From: Clostridia bacterium
Lineage (GTDB): Bacteria > Bacillota_A > Clostridia > Oscillospirales > CAG-272
Length of the DNA stretch: 64,000 nucleotides
Assembly (NCBI GenBank): GCA_017501345.1
Contig: JAFVXC010000035.1
Location: forward strand, 39,091-103,090
Reading direction: 5' to 3'
Shown: one piece after another, positions 20,267 to 28,338 of the stretch
Layout: each line of letters opens with the position of its first letter
Position numbering within the stretch: position 1 is the first letter of the stretch
The notes under the pieces: generated by a model
What the model saw: only the letters and a program-made list of their open reading frames with translations
Told to the model about the DNA's origin: nothing
Databases searched by the model: none
Program-made: the position numbers and the translations under genes

Positions 20267-20587
20267 TCAAACGCCCGCGATCTCGATCTCGGAGGCGTCG
20301 CTGTTCATCAGCGCGGCTTCCTCAGCGGCGGCGATAACTGCCGCGTCGTATGCCGAGATGATCGACGATTCGAGAATCGCACGGAACTGCGCGTTGATCG
20401 GATGTACGATGTCACGGTAGGTCTCGTCGGGATTCTTACGGCTGGGCATTACGATAAAGTATTTGTCACGTGCGTTGATTACCTTGATGTCGTGGACGGC
20501 AAGCTGACCGTCAAAGGTCACCGAAACGATCGCCCGCATAGGGCCTTCGTTAAAAAGCTTTCTTACCTTTACGTCTGTGATCTGCAT
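20267..20587 (-). CDS. spoVG: Septation/sporulation regulator SpoVG
   Basis: A 106-residue SpoVG protein, a small RNA/DNA-binding regulator that affects asymmetric septation, cell-wall and exoprotein genes. MQITDVKVRKLF, MRAIVSVTFDGQLAVHDIKVI and the FIVMPSRKNPDETYRDIVHPIN core are unmistakable. The C-terminus is somewhat extended and acidic/Ala-rich. GGAGG is 10 bases upstream. In Bacillus spoVG is under SigH; I did not find a clear SigH site here. Confidence 0.97.
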   Translation of the reverse strand: MQITDVKVRKLFNEGPMRAIVSVTFDGQLAVHDIKVINARDKYFIVMPSRKNPDETYRDIVHPINAQFRAILESSIISAYDAAVIAAAEEAALMNSDASEIEIAGV

Positions 20588-20913
20588 AGTTTGGGTTTCC
20601 TCCGTTTTATAATATGAATGTGTTTTTTGAAAATGCTTACGGTTGTATCATTTCGTCGGCCGACGCATAGAATGGAAGATAGCCCATCGATACCGACATA
20701 AACATTATACAGATTGAATGTGACAGTTATTCAATGGGAAGATTGTTTTTTTGTGAAGACAATCGCATTTTTTGCGACAAAACGACATAGATTCGTAAAT
20801 TTATGTCCTAATTTTTTGCTTTTTGGCAGGATTTTATGACCGAAGAGTATTTTGATTTTTTGTGGTACGGACTTTTTTCGGATAGTCCTTGATCGGAAAG
20901 GAACATAGCCGAT
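20588..20913. other. Divergent intergenic region spoVG/murC
   Basis: 326 bases of AT-rich sequence. On the minus strand TTGAAT and TATAAT occur 19 bases apart (about 20703-20736), a possible spoVG promoter with a long spacer. The murC promoter is not obvious. A small inverted repeat (TCGCATTTTTTGCGA) lies near 20765. I see no gene. Confidence 0.5.
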
Positions 20914-22329
20914 ATGGCAACACCCAATACACATTACGGCCCCGCACGCATTTCTGAAATGCTTCGGGGAGCTGAGCATTTATTTTTCATTGGAATCGGA
21001 GGCGTCAATATGTCCTCCCTTGCCGAGATCTCTCACGGGCGCGGTTACCGCGTCAGCGGCTCGGATCACGCGGCATCTCCGCTCACCGACCGTCTCTCAC
21101 AAAGGGGGATCCGCGTTGCGCTTACGCATTCTGCCGAGAATCTCGGGGATGCGGATGCGGTGATCTATACAGTTGCGGTGCCTTCCGACAACCCCGAGTA
21201 CAGAGAGGCGCAGAGGCGCGGTATTCCGTTGATTTCACGTGCCGATTATCTCGGGTATATTATGACGGGATACCGACGCCGTATCGGTGTTTCGGGAATG
21301 CACGGAAAATCCACGACCACCTCGATGTGTGCTGAGATCTTCATGGATGCAGGGTGTGATCCGACCGTCACGTCAGGCGCGGCACTTCGCAGTATGGGTG
21401 GATATTATCGCATCGGTGGGGAAGAAAATTTCATTTTCGAGGCGTGCGAGTATATGGATTCCTTCCTTGATTTTTGCCCGACGGTCGCGATCCTTCTCAA
21501 CATCGAGATGGATCACGTCGACTACTTTAAGTCGATCGAGCAGATCCGCGCCTCATACCGCGCGTTTGCCGACAAGGTGCTTTCTTCAGCGGATGGAGCG
21601 GTAATCTGTTCGCTGGATGACGACGAGGTCGTACGCACAATGGAGGACTTTGCCGGGAGGATCGTAACCTTCGGAACGAGGGAGCGTGACGGACGGATGC
21701 CCGATTATCTCGCGGTCGACCTCAGGGAAACGCACGGGCGGTTCGCCTTTCGTGTGCTGTATCGCGGCGAGCTCCTTTGCGACGTTACGCTTCGCGTTCC
21801 GGGGCAACATCAGGTTCTGAATGCCCTTGCCGCAGTCGCCGCCGCCCATCTTTCGGGGATCCCGGGAGAGCGGATCGCCGAGGGGCTTCTTCGCTTTGCG
21901 GGTGCCGAGCGACGGATGGAATATAAGGGAACGCTGAACGGTGCCGATCTGTACGATGATTACGGTCATCATCCCTCTGAGGTGAAAACAACGCTTGAGG
22001 GGGCTTCACATATGGGGTATGAACGGTTGTTCTGCCTCTTTCAGCCGCATACCTATACCCGCACGAAAACGCTTTTTGATGATTTTGCACGCGCGTTTGA
22101 CGACACGGACGGAGTTTTCCTCGTCGATATTTACGCGGCACGTGAGCTTGACACGCTTGGAGTCAGCTCGGCACTGCTTGCGGAGGCGATCGGGGAGCGC
22201 GCTGTTTACGCCGATTCCTTCAGGAGTGCCGCAGACCTTCTGCGAAAAACACTGCGTGAGGGTGACGCACTCGTCGTGATGGGGGCGGGGAACGTATACG
22301 ATATCTTTCCGATCCTCCTCGACTCGTGA
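20914..22329 (+). CDS. murC: UDP-N-acetylmuramate--L-alanine ligase MurC
   Basis: A 471-residue cytoplasmic ligase that adds the first amino acid of the peptidoglycan stem peptide. The N-terminal FFIGIGGVNMSSLAEI nucleotide-binding motif, the ATP-binding SGMHGKSTTTSM loop, EACEYMDSFLDFCP, NIEMDHVDYF and the ADLYDDYGHHPSEVKTT motif identify MurC. The P-loop reads GMHGKS rather than the common GTHGKT, which keeps the essential GKS. It is separated by about 19 kb from the rest of the mur genes in this window. Confidence 0.96.
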   Translation: MATPNTHYGPARISEMLRGAEHLFFIGIGGVNMSSLAEISHGRGYRVSGSDHAASPLTDRLSQRGIRVALTHSAENLGDADAVIYTVAVPSDNPEYREAQRRGIPLISRADYLGYIMTGYRRRIGVSGMHGKSTTTSMCAEIFMDAGCDPTVTSGAALRSMGGYYRIGGEENFIFEACEYMDSFLDFCPTVAILLNIEMDHVDYFKSIEQIRASYRAFADKVLSSADGAVICSLDDDEVVRTMEDFAGRIVTFGTRERDGRMPDYLAVDLRETHGRFAFRVLYRGELLCDVTLRVPGQHQVLNALAAVAAAHLSGIPGERIAEGLLRFAGAERRMEYKGTLNGADLYDDYGHHPSEVKTTLEGASHMGYERLFCLFQPHTYTRTKTLFDDFARAFDDTDGVFLVDIYAARELDTLGVSSALLAEAIGERAVYADSFRSAADLLRKTLREGDALVVMGAGNVYDIFPILLDS

Positions 22330-22371
22330 CACGGCGAAGAAAGGATCAACGGGACAAAGGAAAAGGACGAA

Positions 22372-22704
22372 ATGTTATTCGGAAGAAAGAAGAAGCTTGC
22401 GAAGGACCCGAACAGCAAGCAGTACAAGTGGCAAATGGCGGAGATGGTTTCGGGAAAGCATATCCGCTACGTTGTGGAGCGATGGGAAAACGATGAAAAG
22501 GTGATCGGTCGCAACGGAAGCATTGGTGTGAAGGACGACTGCATCATTGTGAACACCGATACGGGTATCGCCTTCCGCGGAAGGGTGGAGGAGACGGTGA
22601 TCTCCGAGCTTCTGTCCAAGGACGGAGTCGTTTTGAAGGGGCCCGACATTTCGGTCGGCGGGAAGGAGCGCACCGTCGTTGCGTTCTACGTGTATTATCG
22701 GTGA
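22372..22704 (+). CDS. Small conserved hypothetical protein
   Basis: A 110-residue soluble protein with a basic N-terminus (MLFGRKKKLAK) and a predicted all-beta middle (IRYVVERWENDEKVIGRNGSIGVKDDCIIVNTDTGIAFRGRVEE). No family recognised. The ribosome site AAAGGAAAAGG lies just upstream, and the gene follows murC by 42 bases, so cotranscription is likely. Confidence 0.6.
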   Translation: MLFGRKKKLAKDPNSKQYKWQMAEMVSGKHIRYVVERWENDEKVIGRNGSIGVKDDCIIVNTDTGIAFRGRVEETVISELLSKDGVVLKGPDISVGGKERTVVAFYVYYR

Positions 22705-22732
22705 TCTTAATCAAATAAAGGAAGGATGTATT

Positions 22733-23368
22733 ATGAAAAAATTAACGGTATTGATGCTTACTGTTTGCCTTGTGCTGTCTGCGTTTGCGCTGACCTCCTG
22801 CGGAGGGAGCAAGGGGCTTGAATATGAGCTGAACGAGGATGGCACGGCATACACCGTGGTCGGAATCGGGACGTGTGAAGACACCGAGCTTGTTATTCCG
22901 AGTAAATACAAGGGACTCCCTGTAACGGCGATCGGGGAGGGCGCGCTCAAAAGCTGGCTTGGGCTTACGAGCGTTACGATCCCAAGCAGTGTCAAGACGA
23001 TCGGGAAGTCGGCGTTTGCCTACTGCGACGATCTTTCGGAGCTGATCATTAAGAAGGGGAGCGGTGTGACCATCGGTGACGAGGCGTTCCGCGGATGTGG
23101 TGGTCTTACCGAGGTCGTGCTTCCCGAGGGCGTTACGTCGATCGGAGAGATGTCCTTTGCATACTGCACGCATCTCGTCGAGTTTACGATGCCGAGCACG
23201 ATGCGCTCGATCGGAAAGCGTGCGTTTGAGAACAATAAGGACATCGTACGCATTATCTTTAAGGGTACTGTGGAGCAGTGGAAAAAGGTAGAGCAGAAGC
23301 CGGAGTGGGCGTACCCCACTCGCATTGAGCGTGTGTTCTGCAGTGACGGCGTGATCACGCTGGAATAA
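22733..23368 (+). CDS. Leucine-rich-repeat (BspA/LRR_5-type) lipoprotein
   Basis: A 211-residue surface protein with a lipoprotein signal (lipobox LTSC, Cys23) and three to four BspA-type repeats with the recurring pattern xxSVxxIGxxAFxxCxxLxxxxxP: SSVKTIGKSAFAYCDDL, TIGDEAFRGCGGL, VTSIGEMSFAYCTHL, MRSIGKRAFENNKDI. Such proteins mediate protein or cell-surface contacts. AAGGAAGG ribosome site; the ATG at 22733 begins the signal peptide. The gene ends in a strong hairpin. Confidence 0.85.
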   Translation: MKKLTVLMLTVCLVLSAFALTSCGGSKGLEYELNEDGTAYTVVGIGTCEDTELVIPSKYKGLPVTAIGEGALKSWLGLTSVTIPSSVKTIGKSAFAYCDDLSELIIKKGSGVTIGDEAFRGCGGLTEVVLPEGVTSIGEMSFAYCTHLVEFTMPSTMRSIGKRAFENNKDIVRIIFKGTVEQWKKVEQKPEWAYPTRIERVFCSDGVITLE

Positions 23369-23385
23369 CGGAAAAGCATTCCCAA

Positions 23386-23446
23386 AACAAAGTGCAGCCC
23401 CGGTCGCAGGCTCTCGTTTTCGAGAGTACGATCGGGGCATTTTGTT
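23386..23446. terminator. Long convergent terminator hairpin
   Basis: AACAAA...TTTGTT, CCCCG...CGGGG and CTCTCG-TTTT-CGAGAG nest in one long imperfect stem between the lipoprotein and the minus-strand desulfurase gene. Confidence 0.75.
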
Positions 23447-23467
23447 GCCGCAGAGGAATACCTACCA

Positions 23468-24622
23468 CTAAAGGATTCGGTTCAGGCGGGATACAAGGGT
23501 GCGGACCTCGTCGGGCGTGTTGAAATATCCAAAGCCGAGCCGCACGGTGCCGCTTTCCTTCGGCGTGCCGAGCGCTTTGTGTGCAAGCGCCGCACAGTGA
23601 AAGCCCGCGCGGACACAGATCCCGTCGCTGTCAAGGAGATCGGCGATCTCCTCGGCAGGGCGTCCGTTTGCCGAGAAGGAGAGGACCGAGCCGACCGCCT
23701 CGGGGGCGTAAACGCGTACACCGCGCATATTCGAGAGATATTCTTTCGCGAGGCGGAAGAGTGCATCCTCCTTTTCTGCGATGCTCTCTATGCCGATCCT
23801 TTTTACGAAGCGGATGCCCATAGACAGTCCTGCGATCGCAGGCGTTGCGGCAGTCCCCGCCTCGTACCGTTCGGGAGGAAGGGCGGGCATTCCCGGGAGA
23901 AGGGATTGATACCCGCTTCCGCCCTCGGTGAGCGGGGCGGGAAGTTCATCCTCTGAGAGGGAGTCGGAAAGTGCGAGAAATCCACTGCCCTGCGGACCGT
24001 ACAGCCCCTTGTGCCCGGGAGCGCAAAGCGCCGTGATCTGCATCTGCTCCATATCGATCGGGAGATGACCGACCGACTGTGCACCGTCTACGATAAAGAG
24101 GAGGCGGTGCTTTTTGCAGAACGCCCCGATCTCTCGGAGCGGTAGCGTTCGGGAGCAGATGTTTGACGCGTGGGTGCAGATAACCGCACGTGTCTCGGGC
24201 TTCAGGTGGGATGAAAGCTCGTGCTCGGTATTTTCGGGACGCTGTACTGTCGCAGAGGAAAAAACATCGTAGGAGACGCCGCGGGATTCTGACAGCGCGA
24301 CGATGGGGCGCCAGACCGAGTTGTGCTCGAGGTCGGAGATCAGAACGTGATCACCCGGGCGAAGGAAGCCCTTGACTGCCGTGTTCAGTGCCTCTGTCGT
24401 GTTGTGGGTGAAGCACACGCGCGTAGGATCGGAAAGCCCTATGAGCCCCGCAATTTCCTCGCGACAGTTGTATAGGATATTTGCCGCCTCCCGTGCAAGA
24501 CGGTGCGATCCTCGCCCGGGATTGCCGCAGGATTCTCTTATCACGCGAGAAACGGCATTTACGACCGACGCGGGCTTCGGGAAGGTGGTGGCGGCGTTGT
24601 CAAAATAGATCGGATGCTCCAT
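23468..24622 (-). CDS. Cysteine desulfurase family aminotransferase (class V)
   Basis: A 384-residue PLP enzyme. Visible are the N-terminal YFDNAATTFPKP, LEHNSVWRP with His100, the HASN and VDGAQSVGH segment, the PLP lysine Lys205 in APGHKGLYGP, and the sulfur-accepting Cys343 in RAGFHCAALAHKALGT. These are features of the CsdA/SufS-like cysteine desulfurase or selenocysteine lyase group. It releases sulfur (or selenium) from cysteine as an enzyme persulfide. No sufU or iscU scaffold is next to it; instead a DUF3343 protein precedes it in the same operon, suggesting a selenium/sulfur-relay role rather than general Fe-S assembly. Confidence 0.88.
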   Translation of the reverse strand: MEHPIYFDNAATTFPKPASVVNAVSRVIRESCGNPGRGSHRLAREAANILYNCREEIAGLIGLSDPTRVCFTHNTTEALNTAVKGFLRPGDHVLISDLEHNSVWRPIVALSESRGVSYDVFSSATVQRPENTEHELSSHLKPETRAVICTHASNICSRTLPLREIGAFCKKHRLLFIVDGAQSVGHLPIDMEQMQITALCAPGHKGLYGPQGSGFLALSDSLSEDELPAPLTEGGSGYQSLLPGMPALPPERYEAGTAATPAIAGLSMGIRFVKRIGIESIAEKEDALFRLAKEYLSNMRGVRVYAPEAVGSVLSFSANGRPAEEIADLLDSDGICVRAGFHCAALAHKALGTPKESGTVRLGFGYFNTPDEVRTLVSRLNRIL

Positions 24623-24664
24623 TTCCTTGTACCTTTCGGGAATTCAGCCGAGGTGTGAGGAGTC

Positions 24665-24895
24665 TCATTCCGCGGACCAGCCGTGGACCGCGATCCTTGC
24701 GTGTGAAAGAATTTCCTCGGCGTTGCGTTTTTGAGAGCAGGGAATTTCAATTCCGTATACACAGCCGTTCCTTTGCCCGGAGGATACCTTGATGACCCGC
24801 GAGCGGATCGCCGCACGGGCAAGAACGTTCTGCGCCTGCGTTGCGTGTGTCACACTGCCGATAGCAGCTCGGCAGAGACCGTTTGCTTCGCGCAT
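24665..24895 (-). CDS. DUF3343 small protein (putative Se/S carrier)
   Basis: A 76-residue protein with the compact DUF3343 pattern: THATQAQNVLARAAIRSRVIKV, then RNGCVYGIEIPCSQKRNAEEIL. The paired Cys residues (Cys45 in NGCVYG, Cys53 in IPCSQ) are the conserved feature. DUF3343 proteins are commonly found with selenium metabolism or cysteine-desulfurase genes and are annotated as putative Se/S carriers. The strong AGGAGG site and the 42-base gap to the desulfurase downstream support one operon. Confidence 0.75.
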   Translation of the reverse strand: MREANGLCRAAIGSVTHATQAQNVLARAAIRSRVIKVSSGQRNGCVYGIEIPCSQKRNAEEILSHARIAVHGWSAE

Positions 24896-24981
24896 TGTGA
24901 AAGCACCTCCTTTTCCTTGTGTGATACGGTGATAAGCCGTGCTCTATACACAGAATATGCGCTTTTTCGACCGAAGGATAC

Positions 24982-25023
24982 AAAAAACAGGCAACCACTC
25001 GATAGAATGGCTACCTGTTTTTG
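24982..25023. terminator. Terminator of glyQS
   Basis: On the minus strand AAAAACAGGTAGCCA pairs with GG-TTG-CCTGTTTTTT; T-runs occur on both ends. It lies just after the glyQS stop. Confidence 0.75.
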
Positions 25024-25036
25024 TTTTATGCTACGA

Positions 25037-26434
25037 TCAGAATTCGATCGCCTTTTCGATATAAGCCTTGACCTCGGACATCGGGATACGAACCTGCTCC
25101 ATCGTGTCGCGGTCACGTACGGTTACGCAGCCGTCGGTTTCGGATTCAAAGTCGTAGGTGATGCAGAGGGGTGTGCCGATCTCGTCCTCGCGGCGGTAAC
25201 GCTTGCCGATCGAGCCTGCCTCGTCAAAGTCGACGCTGAAGTACTTCGCAAGATCGCAGTAAAGCTCACGCGCCTTGTCGGAGAGCTTTTTCGAAAGGGG
25301 AAGCACTGCTGCCTTGAAGGGAGCGAGTGCGGGATGCAGATGCAGGACGACACGGACATCGTTCTTTTCTGCGTCGATGACCTCCTCGTCATATGCCTCG
25401 CAAAGGAATGCGAGTGCGACGCGGTCTGCGCCGAGCGAGGGCTCGACAACGTAGGGAACGTAGTGCGAATTGGTCTCCTGATCGAAGTATTCGAGCGACT
25501 GACCGCTTTCGTTCTGATGCTGGGTGAGGTCGTAGTCGGTACGGTCGGCAATACCCCAGAGCTCGCCCCATCCGAACGGGAAGAGGAACTCGATGTCGGT
25601 CGTTGCCTTCGAGTAGAAGCACAGCTCCTCGGGTGAGTGGTCGCGCATACGGATATTTTCTTCCTTCATACCGAGGGACAGGAGGAAGTTCTGGCAGTAG
25701 CCTCTCCAGTAGGTGAACCATTCGAGGTCGGTGCCGGGCTTGCAGAAGAACTCAAGCTCCATCTGCTCGAACTCACGGGTACGGAAGACGAAGTTGCCGG
25801 GGGTGATCTCGTTACGGAAGGACTTACCGATCTGACCGATGCCGAAGGGAAGCTTCTTACGGGTGGTACGAGCCACGTTGTTGAAGTTGACGAAGATGCC
25901 CTGTGCAGTTTCGGGACGGAGGTAGACCGTGCTCGAGCTTTCCTCGGTAACACCGATAAAGGTCTTGAACATCAGGTTGAACTTACGGATCGAGGTGAAG
26001 TCGCCGCTTCCGCAATCGGGGCAGGAGATCTTGTGCTCCTTGATGTATGCCATCATTTCGTCGTCAGACCAGCCTGCGGGGTTATCATTCAGATTGTTCT
26101 GGAATGCGTAGTCCTCGATGAGCTTATCCGCGCGGTGACGAGAGCGGCAGACCTTACAGTCCATAAGGGGGTCGGAGAAGCCGCCGAGGTGACCCGATGC
26201 GACCCAGGTCTGGGGGTTCATAATGATCGCGCTGTCGAGACCGACGTTGTAGGGGGACTCCTGAACGAACTTCTTCCACCACGCCTTCTTGACGTTGTTC
26301 TTGAATTCAACGCCGAGCGGGCCGTAGTCCCAGGAGTTCGAGAGACCGCCGTAGATCTCGCTGCCTGCGTAAACGAATCCGCGGTTTTTGCAGAGGTTTA
26401 CGATCTTTTCCATTGTCTTTTCACTGTTGTTCAT
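25037..26434 (-). CDS. glyQS: Glycyl-tRNA synthetase (alpha2, eukaryote/archaeal-like type)
   Basis: A 465-residue class II synthetase of the dimeric type, distinct from the bacterial alpha2beta2 enzyme. [22 protein letters not shown], the insert with two Cys pairs ([12 protein letters not shown] and [11 protein letters not shown]), motif 2 region [25 protein letters not shown] and the C-terminal anticodon domain are clear. ATG preceded by GAAAGGA. Its own promoter and a structured leader precede it; no T-box core was seen in that leader. Confidence 0.96.
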   Translation of the reverse strand: MNNSEKTMEKIVNLCKNRGFVYAGSEIYGGLSNSWDYGPLGVEFKNNVKKAWWKKFVQESPYNVGLDSAIIMNPQTWVASGHLGGFSDPLMDCKVCRSRHRADKLIEDYAFQNNLNDNPAGWSDDEMMAYIKEHKISCPDCGSGDFTSIRKFNLMFKTFIGVTEESSSTVYLRPETAQGIFVNFNNVARTTRKKLPFGIGQIGKSFRNEITPGNFVFRTREFEQMELEFFCKPGTDLEWFTYWRGYCQNFLLSLGMKEENIRMRDHSPEELCFYSKATTDIEFLFPFGWGELWGIADRTDYDLTQHQNESGQSLEYFDQETNSHYVPYVVEPSLGADRVALAFLCEAYDEEVIDAEKNDVRVVLHLHPALAPFKAAVLPLSKKLSDKARELYCDLAKYFSVDFDEAGSIGKRYRREDEIGTPLCITYDFESETDGCVTVRDRDTMEQVRIPMSEVKAYIEKAIEF

Positions 26435-26516
26435 TTTGATTCCTTTCAGGGATACTTCCGAGGCTTCGGAAGTCCCGTTTTGTGATCATTTGCGCCGTGG
26501 CGCATATTTACATTAC

Positions 26517-26545
26517 ATTATACCACATATTTTTATAAATTGCAA
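26517..26545 (-). promoter_or_regulatory. SigA promoter and hairpin-rich leader of glyQS
   Basis: TTGCAA (26540-26545) and TATAAT (26517-26522) on the minus strand are 17 bases apart. The leader that follows carries a GCGCC/GGCGC hairpin and a GGGACTTCCGA/TCGGAAGT-TCCC hairpin ending close to the ribosome site. Confidence 0.75.
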
Positions 26546-26588
26546 GGGGTATTTTTCGAGTTGCGGTCATCTTTCATAAGAAACAGAA

Positions 26589-26616
26589 AAACGCGACCCG
26601 AAATCAGATCGCGTTT
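26589..26616 (-). terminator. Terminator of the metallo-hydrolase operon
   Basis: AAACGCGA and TCGCGTTT form the stem; on the minus strand a T-run follows. It lies 14 bases after the stop codon. Confidence 0.7.
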
Positions 26617-26630
26617 GATTTAAGGCTCCG

Positions 26631-27320
26631 TTAAGGAAGCTTGATCTCCTCGTAGATCGTCGGAACGATCTTGCTCTGTACGGGGAAGTCCGTGACGTCG
26701 AGAGAGTCAAACATTCCGCAGTGGAAGGGAACTGCATAACGTGCACCGACGCGTCGAACGAAATTCGCGCCGTCGCAGAAATTCATATTGTTTCCGACAC
26801 CATTGACGGGCAGGAAGACCGCATAAATGTCAAGCGGAGACGGCAGGCTTTCGAAGACCTTTTCGTTATAAAGCGTATCGCCTGTGATGTAATAGTTTTT
26901 GCCCTCAGCGGAGAGGATCACACCGATCGCACCTGCGTCCGAATGCTCTGCCTTGACCGCGCGGAAGGTGACCTTGCCCTCGTTCCACGTCGTGCCGTTG
27001 TTAAAGAGAACGTAATTGCAGCAGGTGTTCGGGAAGGTGGTACGGATCTGCTGCCAGCTTCCGTCGGGGGAGAGCACGAGGCAGGAGGCGTCCTCCGTCA
27101 GGTAGTGCTGCAGGGTTTCGGGATCAAGATGATCGAGGTGACAGTGCGTGACGATGATCACGTCGGGCTTGATCTTGAGAAATTGCTCGTCTACGGGAAC
27201 GCGGCGGTAATTCTTCGGGTTAATGGCCTTTACGCTGTCCGAAAGATACGGATCTACGAGGATCTTTTTGCCGTCGGTCTCAAACAAAAGTCCTGCTTGA
27301 CCAAGATAGGTGATTTTCAT
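26631..27320 (-). CDS. MBL-fold metallo-hydrolase (UlaG/UPF0173-like)
   Basis: A 229-residue metallo-beta-lactamase-fold hydrolase. The metal site VTHCHLDHLDP (HxHxDH), AEHSDAGAIG, ITGDTLY and the late PFHCGMFD are all present. The family includes UlaG, the L-ascorbate-6-phosphate lactonase, and related sugar lactone hydrolases. The ATG at 27320 follows GGAG by 8 bases; the open extension upstream is non-coding repeat. It is the last gene of an operon with a sugar-acid dehydratase and an SDR, which fits a role in opening a sugar lactone or processing a sugar derivative. Confidence 0.85.
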   Translation of the reverse strand: MKITYLGQAGLLFETDGKKILVDPYLSDSVKAINPKNYRRVPVDEQFLKIKPDVIIVTHCHLDHLDPETLQHYLTEDASCLVLSPDGSWQQIRTTFPNTCCNYVLFNNGTTWNEGKVTFRAVKAEHSDAGAIGVILSAEGKNYYITGDTLYNEKVFESLPSPLDIYAVFLPVNGVGNNMNFCDGANFVRRVGARYAVPFHCGMFDSLDVTDFPVQSKIVPTIYEEIKLP

Positions 27321-27340
27321 GTTTTTTCTCCTTTTTCTGC

Positions 27341-27379
27341 GGGGGAAGAACCTTTCTTTCGAGAAAGGCTTCTTCCCCC
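27341..27379 (-). repeat. Hairpin repeat upstream of the metallo-hydrolase gene
   Basis: GGGGGAAGAA (27341-27350) and TTCTTCCCCC (27370-27379) enclose a second small stem (CTTTCT/AGAAAG). The element and the GGGGTGCGGGGG stretch beside it resemble dispersed intergenic repeats I recall from gut Clostridia. Confidence 0.6.
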
Positions 27380-27449
27380 GCACCCCTATCTCCAAAGAAC
27401 TTTTGGGGAAGGGATTTAGGTTTGGATTTTTGCTTTCAACAAAATCTTT

Positions 27450-27523
27450 TCAAAGGTTCTTGAAGATTCTTAAGAAACTTCTTGCAAGAAGTTTCTTAAG
27501 CGGAGCGCGAGGCAGAGCCTCGC
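27450..27523 (-). repeat. Two-hairpin intergenic repeat, copy 1
   Basis: In minus-strand order: a small GC hairpin (27507-27523, GCGAGGC/GCCTCGC), a perfect 32-nt palindrome (27469-27500, arm CTTAAGAAACTTCTTG) and a conserved tail (AATCTTCAAGAACCTTT). The same three parts in the same order and spacing occur at 34840-34914. It begins 8 bases after the SDR stop codon, inside the operon. Confidence 0.85.
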
Positions 27524-27530
27524 AATCCCG

Positions 27531-28316
27531 TTACTCCTCGGGAATGATGGGATAGAGCTGGATGGTGTTACCGCCGTCAACGACGAGCTCAGCGCCCGAG
27601 GTGTTGCGTGCGTGTGCAGCGAAATACCAGACTGCGTCCGCGATATCCGTGCCGTCGGCAACGTCGCCGAGGGGGGTAAAGCGGGAGGGGACCTTCGCGT
27701 AGAACTCGGGGTTCTTCTCCCAGCGGTCGGTACGGATCATACCGGGCAGGACTGCGTTGACGCGGATGTTATAGGGACCGAGGTCAAGCGCGAGTGCGCG
27801 CATCAGACCGAGCTGACCGCCCTTCGATGCAACATAAGCGATACGGTTGGGGATCGCTCTGTATGCAGTGTTGGAATTCAGGAAGACGATGCTTCCGCCG
27901 CCGTTCTCCTTCATTCTTTCAGCCGCGTGCTCGGCAAGGCAGAAGTTCCAGACCACGTTGGTATTGATGACGCGCTGAAGGTCGGTGAGGGGGCTCTTGA
28001 ATACCTCCATATTGAGACCTTGATCGGCTGCGTTCAGAACGAGCACGCTCGCGAAGAGACCTTCACGGTCGAGGTGGTCGAAGAGTGCATCGACTGCGGC
28101 CTCGTCTACCGTGCGCTCGTCGAGAAGCGAGTTGATCGTGTATCCGTCGATGCGAACGTTCGGGAAAGCCGCGCGGTAGCGCGCCTCAGCCTTGCGGACC
28201 TCCTCCTCCTTACGGCCGGTGAAAACGACGTTTCTGCCTTCCGAAGCAAATTTTTCTACGATTGCGACGCCCGTATTGATGCAAGCGCCCGTGATGAGTG
28301 CGATTTCGGTTTTCAT
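27531..28316 (-). CDS. Short-chain dehydrogenase/reductase (SDR)
   Basis: A 261-residue NAD(P)-dependent oxidoreductase. The catalytic motif YVASKGG follows a Ser/Asn-containing LNSNTAYRAIPNR loop; LNAADQG and INTNVVWNF fit classical SDRs, and the C-terminal GAELVVDGGNTIQLYP is typical. The N-terminal dinucleotide motif is irregular: TGACINTGVA instead of TGxxxGIG, with one residue more between the glycines. The ATG at 28316 follows GAGAGGT. It sits between the dehydratase and the metallo-hydrolase and probably oxidises or reduces a sugar or sugar acid of the same pathway. Confidence 0.85.
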   Translation of the reverse strand: MKTEIALITGACINTGVAIVEKFASEGRNVVFTGRKEEEVRKAEARYRAAFPNVRIDGYTINSLLDERTVDEAAVDALFDHLDREGLFASVLVLNAADQGLNMEVFKSPLTDLQRVINTNVVWNFCLAEHAAERMKENGGGSIVFLNSNTAYRAIPNRIAYVASKGGQLGLMRALALDLGPYNIRVNAVLPGMIRTDRWEKNPEFYAKVPSRFTPLGDVADGTDIADAVWYFAAHARNTSGAELVVDGGNTIQLYPIIPEE

Positions 28317-28338
28317 TATGCTACCTCTCAAAATCTGA

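Noticed and set aside
26435..26516. T-box in the glyQS leader
   Set aside because: The leader has hairpins but no TGGNACCGCG core.
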